Source: Denitromonas halophila (lineage in GTDB: Bacteria; Pseudomonadota; Gammaproteobacteria; Burkholderiales; Rhodocyclaceae). Taken from it: 64,000 nt of DNA. Within the stretch, counting starts at the first letter, position 1, and the number at the start of each line of letters is the position of its first letter. The stretch lies in assembly GCF_007625155.1 (NCBI RefSeq), contig NZ_VMNK01000010.1, forward strand, positions 1 through 64,000, written 5' to 3'. Of this stretch, positions 26,457 through 34,832 are shown piece by piece. The notes beneath the pieces are model-generated. The model did no database searches. It saw only the letters and a program-made list of their open reading frames with translations, and had not been told where the DNA came from. The translations under genes were made by a program, and so were the position numbers.

Positions 26457-27167
26457 CTATTCCGGTTCGGGGGCGTCCTCTTGGAGCTCTGCCCGGACGT
26501 CCGGAATCGGGTCGCCCGTAAATACGCCGCGCAGCTTAAAGTGGGTATGAACCGGATTCTTCGAACCAGTCGTCATCACCGACTTTTGGTAGTCAAACTG
26601 GTATTTAGCATCGACGGAAGGGTGAAACGGTGTGTACGGCGGCTTTGCCTCATGTTCCGTGCCCCCCTCGTAATTGAGGTGGCATCGGGCGCAGCTCTGT
26701 TCCATATCAAAGACCTGTCCGGCATCAGCCAGCGGCTTGCGTTCGCTGGTCTCAAACGTTGTCTTCAGTCGATCCTCTCCTTCGGCGTGAAGCTCGCGAT
26801 AGTTTCCGCCAGCGCCATGGCAGGATTCGCAGGTGACGCCCACCACCTTCTTCATGTCATCCGGGGAAGCTCCCGGCACGAATCCCCCAGGCTCACCATA
26901 GCCGGTGACATGACAACTCACGCAGTTTTCATCCTGCGTATAGTCTTTGTCAGGGTCCAATTTGGCCTTGGTTTTTGCTTCTTTTTTTGTGCCGGATCTC
27001 AGTGAATCGAAAGCCTTAGCATGGGCGGTCGTACTCCAAGATTCCCGTTGATCGTAGTGACACTTGCCGCATGCGCTAAAACCGATGTACTCCGCTTGTT
27101 GAGCAAGTGCAGTGACGGGTGCCATTACCGCAAATAACAGGCTTATAAGAACTATTGATTTTCGCAT
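26457..27167 (-). CDS. pcrC: PcrC, tetrahaem cytochrome c of perchlorate reductase
   Basis: The 236-residue precursor has a signal peptide ([21 protein letters not shown]) and four c-haem motifs: CGKCH (about residue 33), CVSCH (about 82), CESCH (about 114) and CARCH (about 157). The fold resembles cytochrome c554-type multihaem proteins. It likely passes electrons to the Fe-S chain in PcrB. A tetrahaem subunit in third place distinguishes perchlorate reductase from chlorate reductase, whose third subunit is a b-type haem protein. Confidence 0.9.
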   Translation of the reverse strand: MRKSIVLISLLFAVMAPVTALAQQAEYIGFSACGKCHYDQRESWSTTAHAKAFDSLRSGTKKEAKTKAKLDPDKDYTQDENCVSCHVTGYGEPGGFVPGASPDDMKKVVGVTCESCHGAGGNYRELHAEGEDRLKTTFETSERKPLADAGQVFDMEQSCARCHLNYEGGTEHEAKPPYTPFHPSVDAKYQFDYQKSVMTTGSKNPVHTHFKLRGVFTGDPIPDVRAELQEDAPEPE

Positions 27168-27229
27168 AAATAACGATCCATCAAGTGTGTGGAAGTGAAG
27201 AGCAGCTTTGCTGCTCTTCGCGGTGCAAG

Positions 27230-28231
27230 TTAAGTCATCGGAGAAATCATCATGTCGGCGGATCGCCGACCGATAAGCACATCCATCAGTTCCGATTCTT
27301 GTCCTTCCATTTTCTTCATACGCTCAGCTTGCAAAATATTCATCACATCGCGTACCTGTTTGCCGAACAGTCCTTCAAGCTGTGCCAACGGGATTTTTGG
27401 ATCCGCCGACATTGTTCCATCCGGCAGTTCCATTTTCGGCCCGAGCACCGGCGGTATGTAAAATACGTTGGGCTCGGTGCCAAACTCCGGGTGCAACGGC
27501 AAGGCCACCTTGTACTGCTTAACCAATTTGTACACCGAGCTATTGGTGTCGTCGATGAATCCGACATGCATGGCGCGCCCTACGCATTGGGCAACGCATG
27601 CTGGCGCAACGCCTTTTTCGATCCGCGGAAAGCAGCCGATGCATTTGTTTGCCTTATTGGTCAATGGATTGAAATACGGTTTAGCGTAGGGGCAGGACTG
27701 GACACAAGCTTGCGTGCCTTTGCACTTGTCCAGATGGATCACGACGATGCCGTCTTCTTCCCGCTTATAAATGGCCTCGTTCGGGCAAGCTTCCAGGCAG
27801 GCCGGCTTGGTGCAATGGTTGCACATGCGCGGCAGGTAGAAGTACGAGTTGTTGGGATAGTCCCCGTCGCCCTGATCCTCATCCCAATTGGGTCCTGAGC
27901 GGGGTGTTGGGCTCGGACGTACTCGCCCTTTCTCACCTTCAAAGAGACGCCCGTTATAGTCGAACTCGAACGGAATTCCATAGTCGATCATCGGCGGCAA
28001 CTTTCCCACCAGGAGTTCTCCGTCCTTGTAACCGCCGCCTTTGGTTTGCCAGTTTCTGGGGTAACCGAGACCAGGCGAGGTTTCAACATTTCGCCAGTAC
28101 ATGTACTCCTGGCCCGGACTGGTGGTCCACAGCTTCTTGCATGCGACGGTACAGGTCTGGCAACCGATGCACTTGTTCAAGTCAGTTACGTACGTCAGTT
28201 GCCGTTTGGGCGCTTTCATCACTTCTGCCAT
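27230..28231 (-). CDS. pcrB: PcrB, iron-sulfur beta subunit of perchlorate reductase
   Basis: The 333-residue protein has no signal peptide; in this family the beta subunit is exported with PcrA by the Tat system. Four ferredoxin-type cysteine groups are visible: [13 protein letters not shown] (residues 19-33), [14 protein letters not shown] (about 136-150), [12 protein letters not shown] (about 169-181) and [20 protein letters not shown] (about 196-216, given for its cysteines). They bind one 3Fe-4S and three 4Fe-4S clusters in related enzymes (NarH, SerB, EbdB). The second ligand of the third group is displaced, as in other type II DMSO-reductase beta subunits. It begins 30 bases after pcrA. 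Confidence 0.94.
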   Translation of the reverse strand: MAEVMKAPKRQLTYVTDLNKCIGCQTCTVACKKLWTTSPGQEYMYWRNVETSPGLGYPRNWQTKGGGYKDGELLVGKLPPMIDYGIPFEFDYNGRLFEGEKGRVRPSPTPRSGPNWDEDQGDGDYPNNSYFYLPRMCNHCTKPACLEACPNEAIYKREEDGIVVIHLDKCKGTQACVQSCPYAKPYFNPLTNKANKCIGCFPRIEKGVAPACVAQCVGRAMHVGFIDDTNSSVYKLVKQYKVALPLHPEFGTEPNVFYIPPVLGPKMELPDGTMSADPKIPLAQLEGLFGKQVRDVMNILQAERMKKMEGQESELMDVLIGRRSADMMISPMT

Positions 28232-28261
28232 GACATATGCTCCTATTCTGTTAATCTGTGA

Positions 28262-31051
28262 TTATGACTCAAGCATCATGGGTGTCGCCCCGAGGTAACG
28301 CTTTACCTCCACCCGCGTGTCGCGTTGACTTCCGCCCGGTCCGTAATAGTTAGGCCGGAAAAAGAGATGTCCATAGTCGCCGACAAGGTGGGTTGGGGTG
28401 ATGCGAATAGGCACAACGCTCTGCGAAGAACCCTTGATGAGATCCATGTACAACTCGGGGGTATGCCACATCGTGACCCGGCCATTCTGCTCACCCTTCT
28501 TGACCTTGACGCGGACGATCACCTTGCCGTGGTTGTTCCACACTTCAACCCAGTCGTTGTCGCTGATGCCGCGTTCCTGCGCATCAGCGGGCGACATCTC
28601 GATCGACGGGCCGCCGCGCTGCAGCCGCAGCATCAAGATGTTGTCCTTCCACGTCGAGTGAATCGAGTGGCGGCTATGTGGCGAATTGAATCTGAGTGGG
28701 AATCTGTCGGCATCTATCGGCGCCTTATAGGTCGGCAGCTCGACCCCTAGATCAAAGAAGGTGTCATGATCCAAATAGAACTGTTGTCGTCCGGTCAGTG
28801 TCGGCCATGGTTTTTTGTCGTCGATGTGGTTCTTAAACGGCGTGTAAGGCACGCCCTCTTCCATGGGTGAAGTCCAGTTCGACTTGAAGCGCTGTGGTTT
28901 TTCACGCAGCATGTCGAGGGTAATTCCTTTGGATTGGGGCGCGCTGTCCAGGAGATACTGGGCTGCTGCCTCGTCCTGCTCTAGCTTCCCATCCATGGTC
29001 ATCTGGTTCCACAGATTGGAAAGATCGCGCACCCACTTGAACTTCTCATCATTGAATCTTTCGTAGTTTTTGCGCTTCGCCGCCATCTCTACGCGTTTGG
29101 CAAGAGCAAGGAAAATCTGCCAATCGGTCTTCGATTCCCACATCGGCTTGATGGCCGGCTCAGTCATGTTGATATAGGTATGCTCTCCAGTTACGTTCAG
29201 GTCCAACTTTTCATACCAGTGTGCCGATGGAAGCACAACGTCGGAGTACAACGCGGTCGAATCCATTCGGATATTCGTGTTTACGATCAACTCCAGCTTC
29301 GGCCAGAGGTTTCGCAGCACGTGCTCCTGACCTTTGGCTTGATTCAGGAAGTTGCCGCGATATACAAAGAAGACCTTCGGATCACGGTAATTTTCGGGAA
29401 GATTGGGCATCTGGCCCGTATTAAATGCATGGAGAAGGTATTTTTTTGTATCAATGCCTTCGTTGACCATCTCATCATTGATTTCGCCATGGAGGTAGGT
29501 CCAGATGGTGGTCTGACAGAATCGTTGCTTACCCGGCCCCTCCGGGAAGGACAATGCCACGACACCCGGCACGAAGACCGGTTTCCACTGGCCAATGTAG
29601 TGATTCATGCCCCCGCCATTTTTCCCCTCGTTGTTGGTCAGCGCTGCGAGCAAGTGCATGCAGCGCAACAGTACGTCACTGTAGTACCAATGCTGAGTGC
29701 CGCCGCCGCAGATAATCATCGCCGGCTTGGCGGTGGCGTATTCCCGTGCCAGTTCGACGATGGCAGCGGCAGGTACGCCGGTGCTTTTTGCCATCTGCTC
29801 GGGGCTATTGTCCGCCATGACGCGCGATTTGAGAATTTCGAATACCGGCCGGACTTCGACGGTTTTGCCATCGAGCAGTTGGATATTGAACTTGCCTTCG
29901 AGAGCAGGATCCAGATCGCCCAGTGCGATGTAACCTTTGGGAAAGGTCTGGGTATTTCGTCCCATGAACCCAATGGGCCGCGCCTTCTCTTCCGGCTCAT
30001 CGCCCCAGCATCCCTTCGCAATCACTGCCTTGCCTGTTTTACTGTCCCACACGTAGAACTTGTCTTTCGATCCATCGGCAACGACATCCACTTCACGCAA
30101 GAAACGCTTGTTGTCGGCACGTACCAGATAGGGAAGATCGGTCTGCTCTTTCAGGCCATGCGCGTCATAGAGGTTTTCCTTGATGATAGTGTGCACCATC
30201 CCCATGGCGAGCGCACTGTCAGTGCCAGACTTTGGATGAATCCATTTGTCGGCCTTGATTCCAGAGGTGTTGTACTCCGGAGCAATGCTGACGACCTTCG
30301 CACCGTTCAATTGCGCTTCGGAAAGGAAGTGAGCGTCCGGAATGCGTGTCTGAGCCGGATTCGAGCCCCACAGGATAACGTATTTCGAATTGAACCAATC
30401 AGCGGTCTCGCACGTGTCGCCCTGATAACCGGAGGTCTGGGTCTGCCCGGTGGGGTGATCACCATACCAGTCGAAAAAGGTGTGGGCGTGGGCGCCGATG
30501 TAGTGCGCGAAGCGATGTCCGGCCGCAAACGACACCGGAGACACTGCTGGCACCGGTGAGTACACGCTGATGCAATCCGGCGCATGATTTCTAATCGTAT
30601 CGATAACCTTGTCCGCGATCAGGTCCAGGGCCTCATCCCAGCTGGCACGCCGCCACTTGCCTTCGCCGCGCTCACCGACACGGATTAACGGGTACTTGAT
30701 CCGATGCGGGCCATACATGTAGTCGTGGCCGCACTCACCCTTGTTGCAGCCACGCGGGTTGTACTCTGGTATGTTTGGCATCGGCAGTATGTCTTTCGAC
30801 TGCTCTTCGCGCATGACCACGCCATCTCTCGTATAGACGAAATGAGGGCATGCCCCGGTACAGTTGACGAGATGCGCGCCGCGCGTCTTTTTGTCCCAGC
30901 TCCATTCCGCCCGGTGGTAGTTCTCCCACCCCGAGTATTCGAACTTACCGCTGAGATCCATGGTGGCAGCGAGCGTCCTGAAACTAAGAGTACTGCTCAA
31001 AAAAGTTGCGCTGGCGGCCGCTAAAAAGCGTCTGCGAGTCATCTGAACCAT
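28262..31051 (-). CDS. pcrA: PcrA, molybdopterin catalytic subunit of perchlorate reductase
   Basis: PcrA reduces perchlorate to chlorate and chlorate to chlorite in the periplasm. The start is ATG 31051 (MVQMTRRRFLAA), with GGGAG upstream; the open frame extends to 31198 through the promoter and is rejected. The product has 929 residues with a Tat signal. The FS0 cluster ligands are in LVNCTGACPH and GCNKGECGHD. The Mo ligand is Asp198 (DWYGDHP), equal to Asp170 after removing 28 residues. Trp489 (IGQW) matches gate residue Trp461 and Phe192 matches Phe164. The position of the reported gate Tyr165 is Phe193 here. A sigma54 promoter and activator sites lie upstream. Confidence 0.95.
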   Translation of the reverse strand: MVQMTRRRFLAAASATFLSSTLSFRTLAATMDLSGKFEYSGWENYHRAEWSWDKKTRGAHLVNCTGACPHFVYTRDGVVMREEQSKDILPMPNIPEYNPRGCNKGECGHDYMYGPHRIKYPLIRVGERGEGKWRRASWDEALDLIADKVIDTIRNHAPDCISVYSPVPAVSPVSFAAGHRFAHYIGAHAHTFFDWYGDHPTGQTQTSGYQGDTCETADWFNSKYVILWGSNPAQTRIPDAHFLSEAQLNGAKVVSIAPEYNTSGIKADKWIHPKSGTDSALAMGMVHTIIKENLYDAHGLKEQTDLPYLVRADNKRFLREVDVVADGSKDKFYVWDSKTGKAVIAKGCWGDEPEEKARPIGFMGRNTQTFPKGYIALGDLDPALEGKFNIQLLDGKTVEVRPVFEILKSRVMADNSPEQMAKSTGVPAAAIVELAREYATAKPAMIICGGGTQHWYYSDVLLRCMHLLAALTNNEGKNGGGMNHYIGQWKPVFVPGVVALSFPEGPGKQRFCQTTIWTYLHGEINDEMVNEGIDTKKYLLHAFNTGQMPNLPENYRDPKVFFVYRGNFLNQAKGQEHVLRNLWPKLELIVNTNIRMDSTALYSDVVLPSAHWYEKLDLNVTGEHTYINMTEPAIKPMWESKTDWQIFLALAKRVEMAAKRKNYERFNDEKFKWVRDLSNLWNQMTMDGKLEQDEAAAQYLLDSAPQSKGITLDMLREKPQRFKSNWTSPMEEGVPYTPFKNHIDDKKPWPTLTGRQQFYLDHDTFFDLGVELPTYKAPIDADRFPLRFNSPHSRHSIHSTWKDNILMLRLQRGGPSIEMSPADAQERGISDNDWVEVWNNHGKVIVRVKVKKGEQNGRVTMWHTPELYMDLIKGSSQSVVPIRITPTHLVGDYGHLFFRPNYYGPGGSQRDTRVEVKRYLGATPMMLES

Positions 31052-31145
31052 TGCTATTCTCCCTACTTGCTGTTTGACCGGATGTACCGCGGCATTTGAA
31101 GCACTATTCCTGAACGGGTTGTGCGCTTCGCTAGTGCTTCTACAG

Positions 31146-31161
31146 AGCATCAAACGTGCCA
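31146..31161 (-). promoter_or_regulatory. Sigma54 (-24/-12) promoter of the pcr operon
   Basis: Read on the minus strand: TGGCACGTTTGATGCT, with GG and GC separated by exactly 10 bases. It differs from the consensus TGGCACG-N4-TTGCW at one conserved position. The predicted transcript start is near 31136, about 85 bases before pcrA. The neighbouring regulator is a GAFTGA-containing sigma54 activator, which supports the call. Confidence 0.78.
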
Positions 31162-31246
31162 ACTTGGAATATTCTGGTAATGCCCAGGCAAAGCCCACTT
31201 TTTGTACAGGGTCTTAGTCGCCCGGTTCGATTAATCACCTCAGAGA

Positions 31247-31431
31247 ATTTAACGTTTCGTTAAATCGGGCGAAAATAAGTGAACGTTTCGATAAATTGAA
31301 TAAGTCCGGTTACGAGATTTGGTGTACCGATGGCAGTGCAGTGCGCCATGAAGGCGCTGGGAGGATTCCAGAGAGTTCTTTCTCAACGATTCGTTAAATA
31401 ACTTTGGATCGAATTAAATTTTTCGTTCAAT
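31247..31431. promoter_or_regulatory. Four palindromic activator-like sites upstream of pcrA
   Basis: Site 1, 31247-31265: ATTTAACG-TTT-CGTTAAAT (perfect). Site 2, 31278-31296: GTGAACG-TTT-CGATAAAT. Site 3, 31381-31399: CTCAACG-ATT-CGTTAAAT. Site 4, 31413-31431: a half site CGTTCAAT overlapping the regulator stop. They lie roughly 120, 150, 255 and 285 bases upstream of the predicted start, the usual range for enhancers of sigma54 promoters. They probably bind the response regulator encoded at 31427-32803. Confidence 0.7.
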
Positions 31432-32803
31432 CTTTCTCTCTGTCATCTGCGGCAGTTAGATCGAATTCCCTAATTTTGCGCTCCAGCCTTGGCCGGGAAA
31501 TACCCAGAATTTGGCACGCCTTACCCTTGTGCCATCGTGTGGTGTTTAGAACGCGAACGATATAGTCACGTTCCAGAATACGTAACGAAACGAATGCCTC
31601 CCTTGAGGTCCCTTGTGGCGGTTCGACAACTCCTCGTGAATGGCAATTGATTTCAGGAAGTAGGTGCTCAGTCGTCAAGGTGTCACCCTGCTCCATCACA
31701 ACGGCCTTCAACAGGACGTTTTCCAGTTGTCGGACGTTTCCGGGCCAGGAGTAGGCTTGGAGGCAGGTCATGGCCTCGCTAGAAACGCGCCGGATGCTCT
31801 TCTGCAGATCCCGATTAGCCTTCTTCAACAGGAATTCGACCAGGAGCGGGATGTCGTTGCGACGTTCCCGCAGGGGGGGCAGATGGATGACCGCCACGTT
31901 CAGCCGGTAATACAAATCCTCGCGAAAGCCGCCGGACGCCACCCGGTCCTCTAACTTCGCATTCGTCGCTGCGACGAAACGGGCCTTGCTCTTCATGATC
32001 TGCGTGCTCCCCACGGGGCTGTACTCGCGCTCTTCCAGGATGCGCAGCAGCTTGCCCTGCATGGCTGGGGAGAGTTCTGCAATCTCGTCGAGAAACAGGG
32101 TTCCCTCGCCCGCCTGCTCGATCTTTCCCTTGTGGGCGCTCACCGCGCCGGTAAAGGCGCCCCGTTCGTGGCCGAACAACTCGCTCTCCAGTAGGCTTTC
32201 AACGAGGGCAGCGCAGTTGACCGCAATGTAGGGCGACTGCCTCTCGTCACTGGCGTCGTGGACTGCTCGCGCGACGAGTTCCTTACCCGTTCCCGATTCC
32301 CCCAGAATCATGACCGTGACGCGGCTCTGGGCGACCAATGCAATGCTCTTGAACACCTCCTTCATGGCGAAGGACTGGCCGACAATCTTGGAGCACGAAG
32401 CAACCTGTGGGCCGAGTACCAAAGCGGCACCGTCGGCGTCGCTTTTCCGGGGCACGGCCCGTTTGACGGCGGCGTCTAACTCGTCGAGATCGATCGGCTT
32501 GGGTACGTAGTCGGTCGCCCCCGCTTGCATGGCCACCACAGTCATCTCCAGATCGTGGAAAGCCGTAATCATGATCACAGGGCATTGCGGGCGGCGCTGT
32601 TTAATCTCCCGCAACAGCCACAGGCCGTCCTTCCCCGGCAGTCGGATGTCGGAGACGATGGCATCAATATTGCTGGCGAAGGCAAGAGCGGCACCTTCTT
32701 CCGCCGTGCCCGCCGAGGACACCTTGAAACCATGCTGCTGAAAATACACCTTGAGCGTCTGGCGTATCGCCTCGTCGTCGTCGACGATGAGAATATGTGT
32801 CAT
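31427..32803 (-). CDS. NtrC-family sigma54-dependent response regulator
   Basis: The 458-residue protein has a receiver domain (residues 1-120; acidic pocket Asp8-Asp10, phosphoacceptor Asp52 in VSDIRLPGKDG, Lys near 104), an AAA+ domain (about 145-385; Walker A GESGTGKE, the sigma54-contacting GAFTGA loop and Walker B TLFLDE) and a Fis-type helix-turn-helix (about 415-450; ACQILGISRPRLERKIREF). It is divergent from the histidine kinase gene with 103 bases between. Its stop lies in the pcrA enhancer region. It is the likely activator of the pcr operon; the signal is unknown. Confidence 0.92.
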   Translation of the reverse strand: MTHILIVDDDEAIRQTLKVYFQQHGFKVSSAGTAEEGAALAFASNIDAIVSDIRLPGKDGLWLLREIKQRRPQCPVIMITAFHDLEMTVVAMQAGATDYVPKPIDLDELDAAVKRAVPRKSDADGAALVLGPQVASCSKIVGQSFAMKEVFKSIALVAQSRVTVMILGESGTGKELVARAVHDASDERQSPYIAVNCAALVESLLESELFGHERGAFTGAVSAHKGKIEQAGEGTLFLDEIAELSPAMQGKLLRILEEREYSPVGSTQIMKSKARFVAATNAKLEDRVASGGFREDLYYRLNVAVIHLPPLRERRNDIPLLVEFLLKKANRDLQKSIRRVSSEAMTCLQAYSWPGNVRQLENVLLKAVVMEQGDTLTTEHLLPEINCHSRGVVEPPQGTSREAFVSLRILERDYIVRVLNTTRWHKGKACQILGISRPRLERKIREFDLTAADDREKD

Positions 32804-32906
32804 CCTACGTACTCCTGGGAGTTGCGGGGCTGCGCGCCCGAATTGTTCGTCTTGCGACCAGCATTATCCATGCCAGCAACCGCGCACGGGGCGCCGCCAC
32901 GCAGCT

Positions 32907-34811
32907 ATGAAACTTGCTAACCGAATTCTGGCGATAACGTTCCTGATCTCGACCACCGCGATCGTTGGGATTGCCGGTCTGACGCTTGCCGTATCGAACG
33001 GGGCGCTGCATGATCTCCTGCGCAAGAGCTTAAGCGACACCGTCGGCCGGGAGGCGCGCGTCGTGCAAAACAGTGTCGATATGGTCAAAAGCGATTTGGT
33101 CGTGCTGGCGGAAGTGGCCGCTTCTGGAATCCTAGACGACCATTCTGATCCGAGCGCCGGCAGCCTGCAAATGCTCACGGATCATTTGAACGCCCTGATG
33201 CGTAAGCGCCCCGCCTATGCGCAAGCCCAGCTAATACTGGGCGGAGCGACCGGCCAGCGCATGGTACTCAGTACCCGGTCGGAAGACGCCGGCCAGACTA
33301 CGGTCGGTGCGCCGACCGGAGGTCTCCGCTATGAGGCAGTGCTGCGGGAAAAGCAGGGCCTGCGGCCGTGGAGTGCCCAGTTCGGGGCCGCGCCGCGAAC
33401 CTCGAAGGGCAAGGAGGCGGCGGAGGGAAGGGACGTCCTTTACTTCAGCGCCCCTGTGGTAGCACGGGGCGGCGCGACGGTGGGTGCCGTTGCCATAGCG
33501 GCGGATTTCGACCTGATGGTGCGTGAACTCGGTTGGACGAGTGAGGATGTGGTCTACTCTGTGGGTGACCAAACGGGCCGGTATCTCTATCGCTCCCGCC
33601 CGCCGCCCGCTGCGAGCGACGGCGCCAAAGGGAACATGCTTGACGACTTCCCCTTGCGTAACGGCTGGGGTAAATGGCTGGCTCAGGGCGAGCCCCACCT
33701 GCAGCGGGAGTTGCGGGACCCGCCGCGAGTTGTCGATCTGCGCCGGGTCGACCTTGTGGACGCGACGTCAGCGGCCCCCCCCGAGATCCTCGTCGTGGGC
33801 GGAGTGGCTTCGTTCGCGAACGTGGAAATGAAGGCGTCCATGTACCGCACCCAGCTCGCTGTCACGGTGCTGGGAATTGGGACCCTCATGGTGTTGGGGC
33901 TAACCTTCGCTACTTTCTGCTTGGTCCGGCCCATTGAAAGCCTGACTACCGTCGTTGATCGCATTGCAGCGGGTGAGCAGAACGTCATGGCGCCGACGCA
34001 ACGGCGGGACGAGATCGGCATCCTGGCGCGGGCCATGATGCACATGGCCGATCAACTGCGGAGGACGGCGAAAAATTCGGAACAAGCCGCTATGGGGCGC
34101 ATGGCGAGCATGATCGCTCATGACCTGCGAAATGCCCTGTCATCCGTCAAGATGAACCTGCACATCCTGCAAGCCCACCACCGGAAACAGAACGACGACT
34201 GCTTGGATGGCTGCGAAATCGCCCTGGATCAAGTGCGCTATATGGAGCACATCCTAAACGACATGCTCGCCTTCGCACGGCCGGGCACCCTGGACTTGGA
34301 CTGGGTAGACTTGGGCGAGGCCATCAGCACGGCCTCGGTGTCGCTGCTGCCGGACGCCATGCGCAAGTCGATCGACGTACGCAACTGCAGCGAGCACAAA
34401 CTGCCGACGGTCAGAGGCGACCGCAACAAGCTGCTCCAGCTCTTTCAGAACATCCTGGACAATGCCATTCAGGCCGCCCCGGAGGGCGGGCATATCACCA
34501 TCGAGACGCGCGTCCTGCTGCACGATTCCCAGCCCGCAGTCGAAGTCAAAGTCACGGACAACGGGCCCGGAATCTCGCCCGAGATTGCCGGTGAAATGTT
34601 CGAGCCCTTTGTCACGACGCGGGCTAGGGGAACGGGGCTCGGCCTAGCCATCGTCCAGCGCATCGTGACGCAGCACCGTGGCCACGTCACGCTGAATTCT
34701 AGGCCCTCGGGTGGGGCTGTCGCTACCGTCCTCCTCCCGGTTTCGCCCAACGATGCTGAGCCGGCGGACGGCGCCAGCCTGGACCCTGGGGTGGCCTCCC
34801 AGGGTATGTAA
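32907..34811 (+). CDS. Membrane sensor histidine kinase of the perchlorate island
   Basis: The 634-residue protein starts at ATG 32907; the frame is open from 32751 but that overlaps the regulator. Membrane helices lie at about residues 7-29 and 315-338 and enclose a periplasmic sensor of about 285 residues. A HAMP linker (RPIESLTTVVDRIAAGEQ) follows, then the HisKA box MIAHDLRNAL with the phosphoryl His near residue 404, and an ATPase domain with NILDNAIQAA (N box), DNGPGI (G1) and GTGLGLAI (G2). It forms a pair with the divergent response regulator and may sense oxyanion or redox state. Confidence 0.92.
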   Translation: MKLANRILAITFLISTTAIVGIAGLTLAVSNGALHDLLRKSLSDTVGREARVVQNSVDMVKSDLVVLAEVAASGILDDHSDPSAGSLQMLTDHLNALMRKRPAYAQAQLILGGATGQRMVLSTRSEDAGQTTVGAPTGGLRYEAVLREKQGLRPWSAQFGAAPRTSKGKEAAEGRDVLYFSAPVVARGGATVGAVAIAADFDLMVRELGWTSEDVVYSVGDQTGRYLYRSRPPPAASDGAKGNMLDDFPLRNGWGKWLAQGEPHLQRELRDPPRVVDLRRVDLVDATSAAPPEILVVGGVASFANVEMKASMYRTQLAVTVLGIGTLMVLGLTFATFCLVRPIESLTTVVDRIAAGEQNVMAPTQRRDEIGILARAMMHMADQLRRTAKNSEQAAMGRMASMIAHDLRNALSSVKMNLHILQAHHRKQNDDCLDGCEIALDQVRYMEHILNDMLAFARPGTLDLDWVDLGEAISTASVSLLPDAMRKSIDVRNCSEHKLPTVRGDRNKLLQLFQNILDNAIQAAPEGGHITIETRVLLHDSQPAVEVKVTDNGPGISPEIAGEMFEPFVTTRARGTGLGLAIVQRIVTQHRGHVTLNSRPSGGAVATVLLPVSPNDAEPADGASLDPGVASQGM

Positions 34812-34832
34812 GCGGCCTCGCAGGACGACTCC

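Noticed and set aside
28262..31051. Chlorate reductase (ClrA) or selenate reductase (SerA)
   Set aside because: Third gene is a tetrahaem cytochrome, not the b-haem subunit, and the Phe164 and Trp461 gate positions match PcrA. Not fully excluded without phylogeny.
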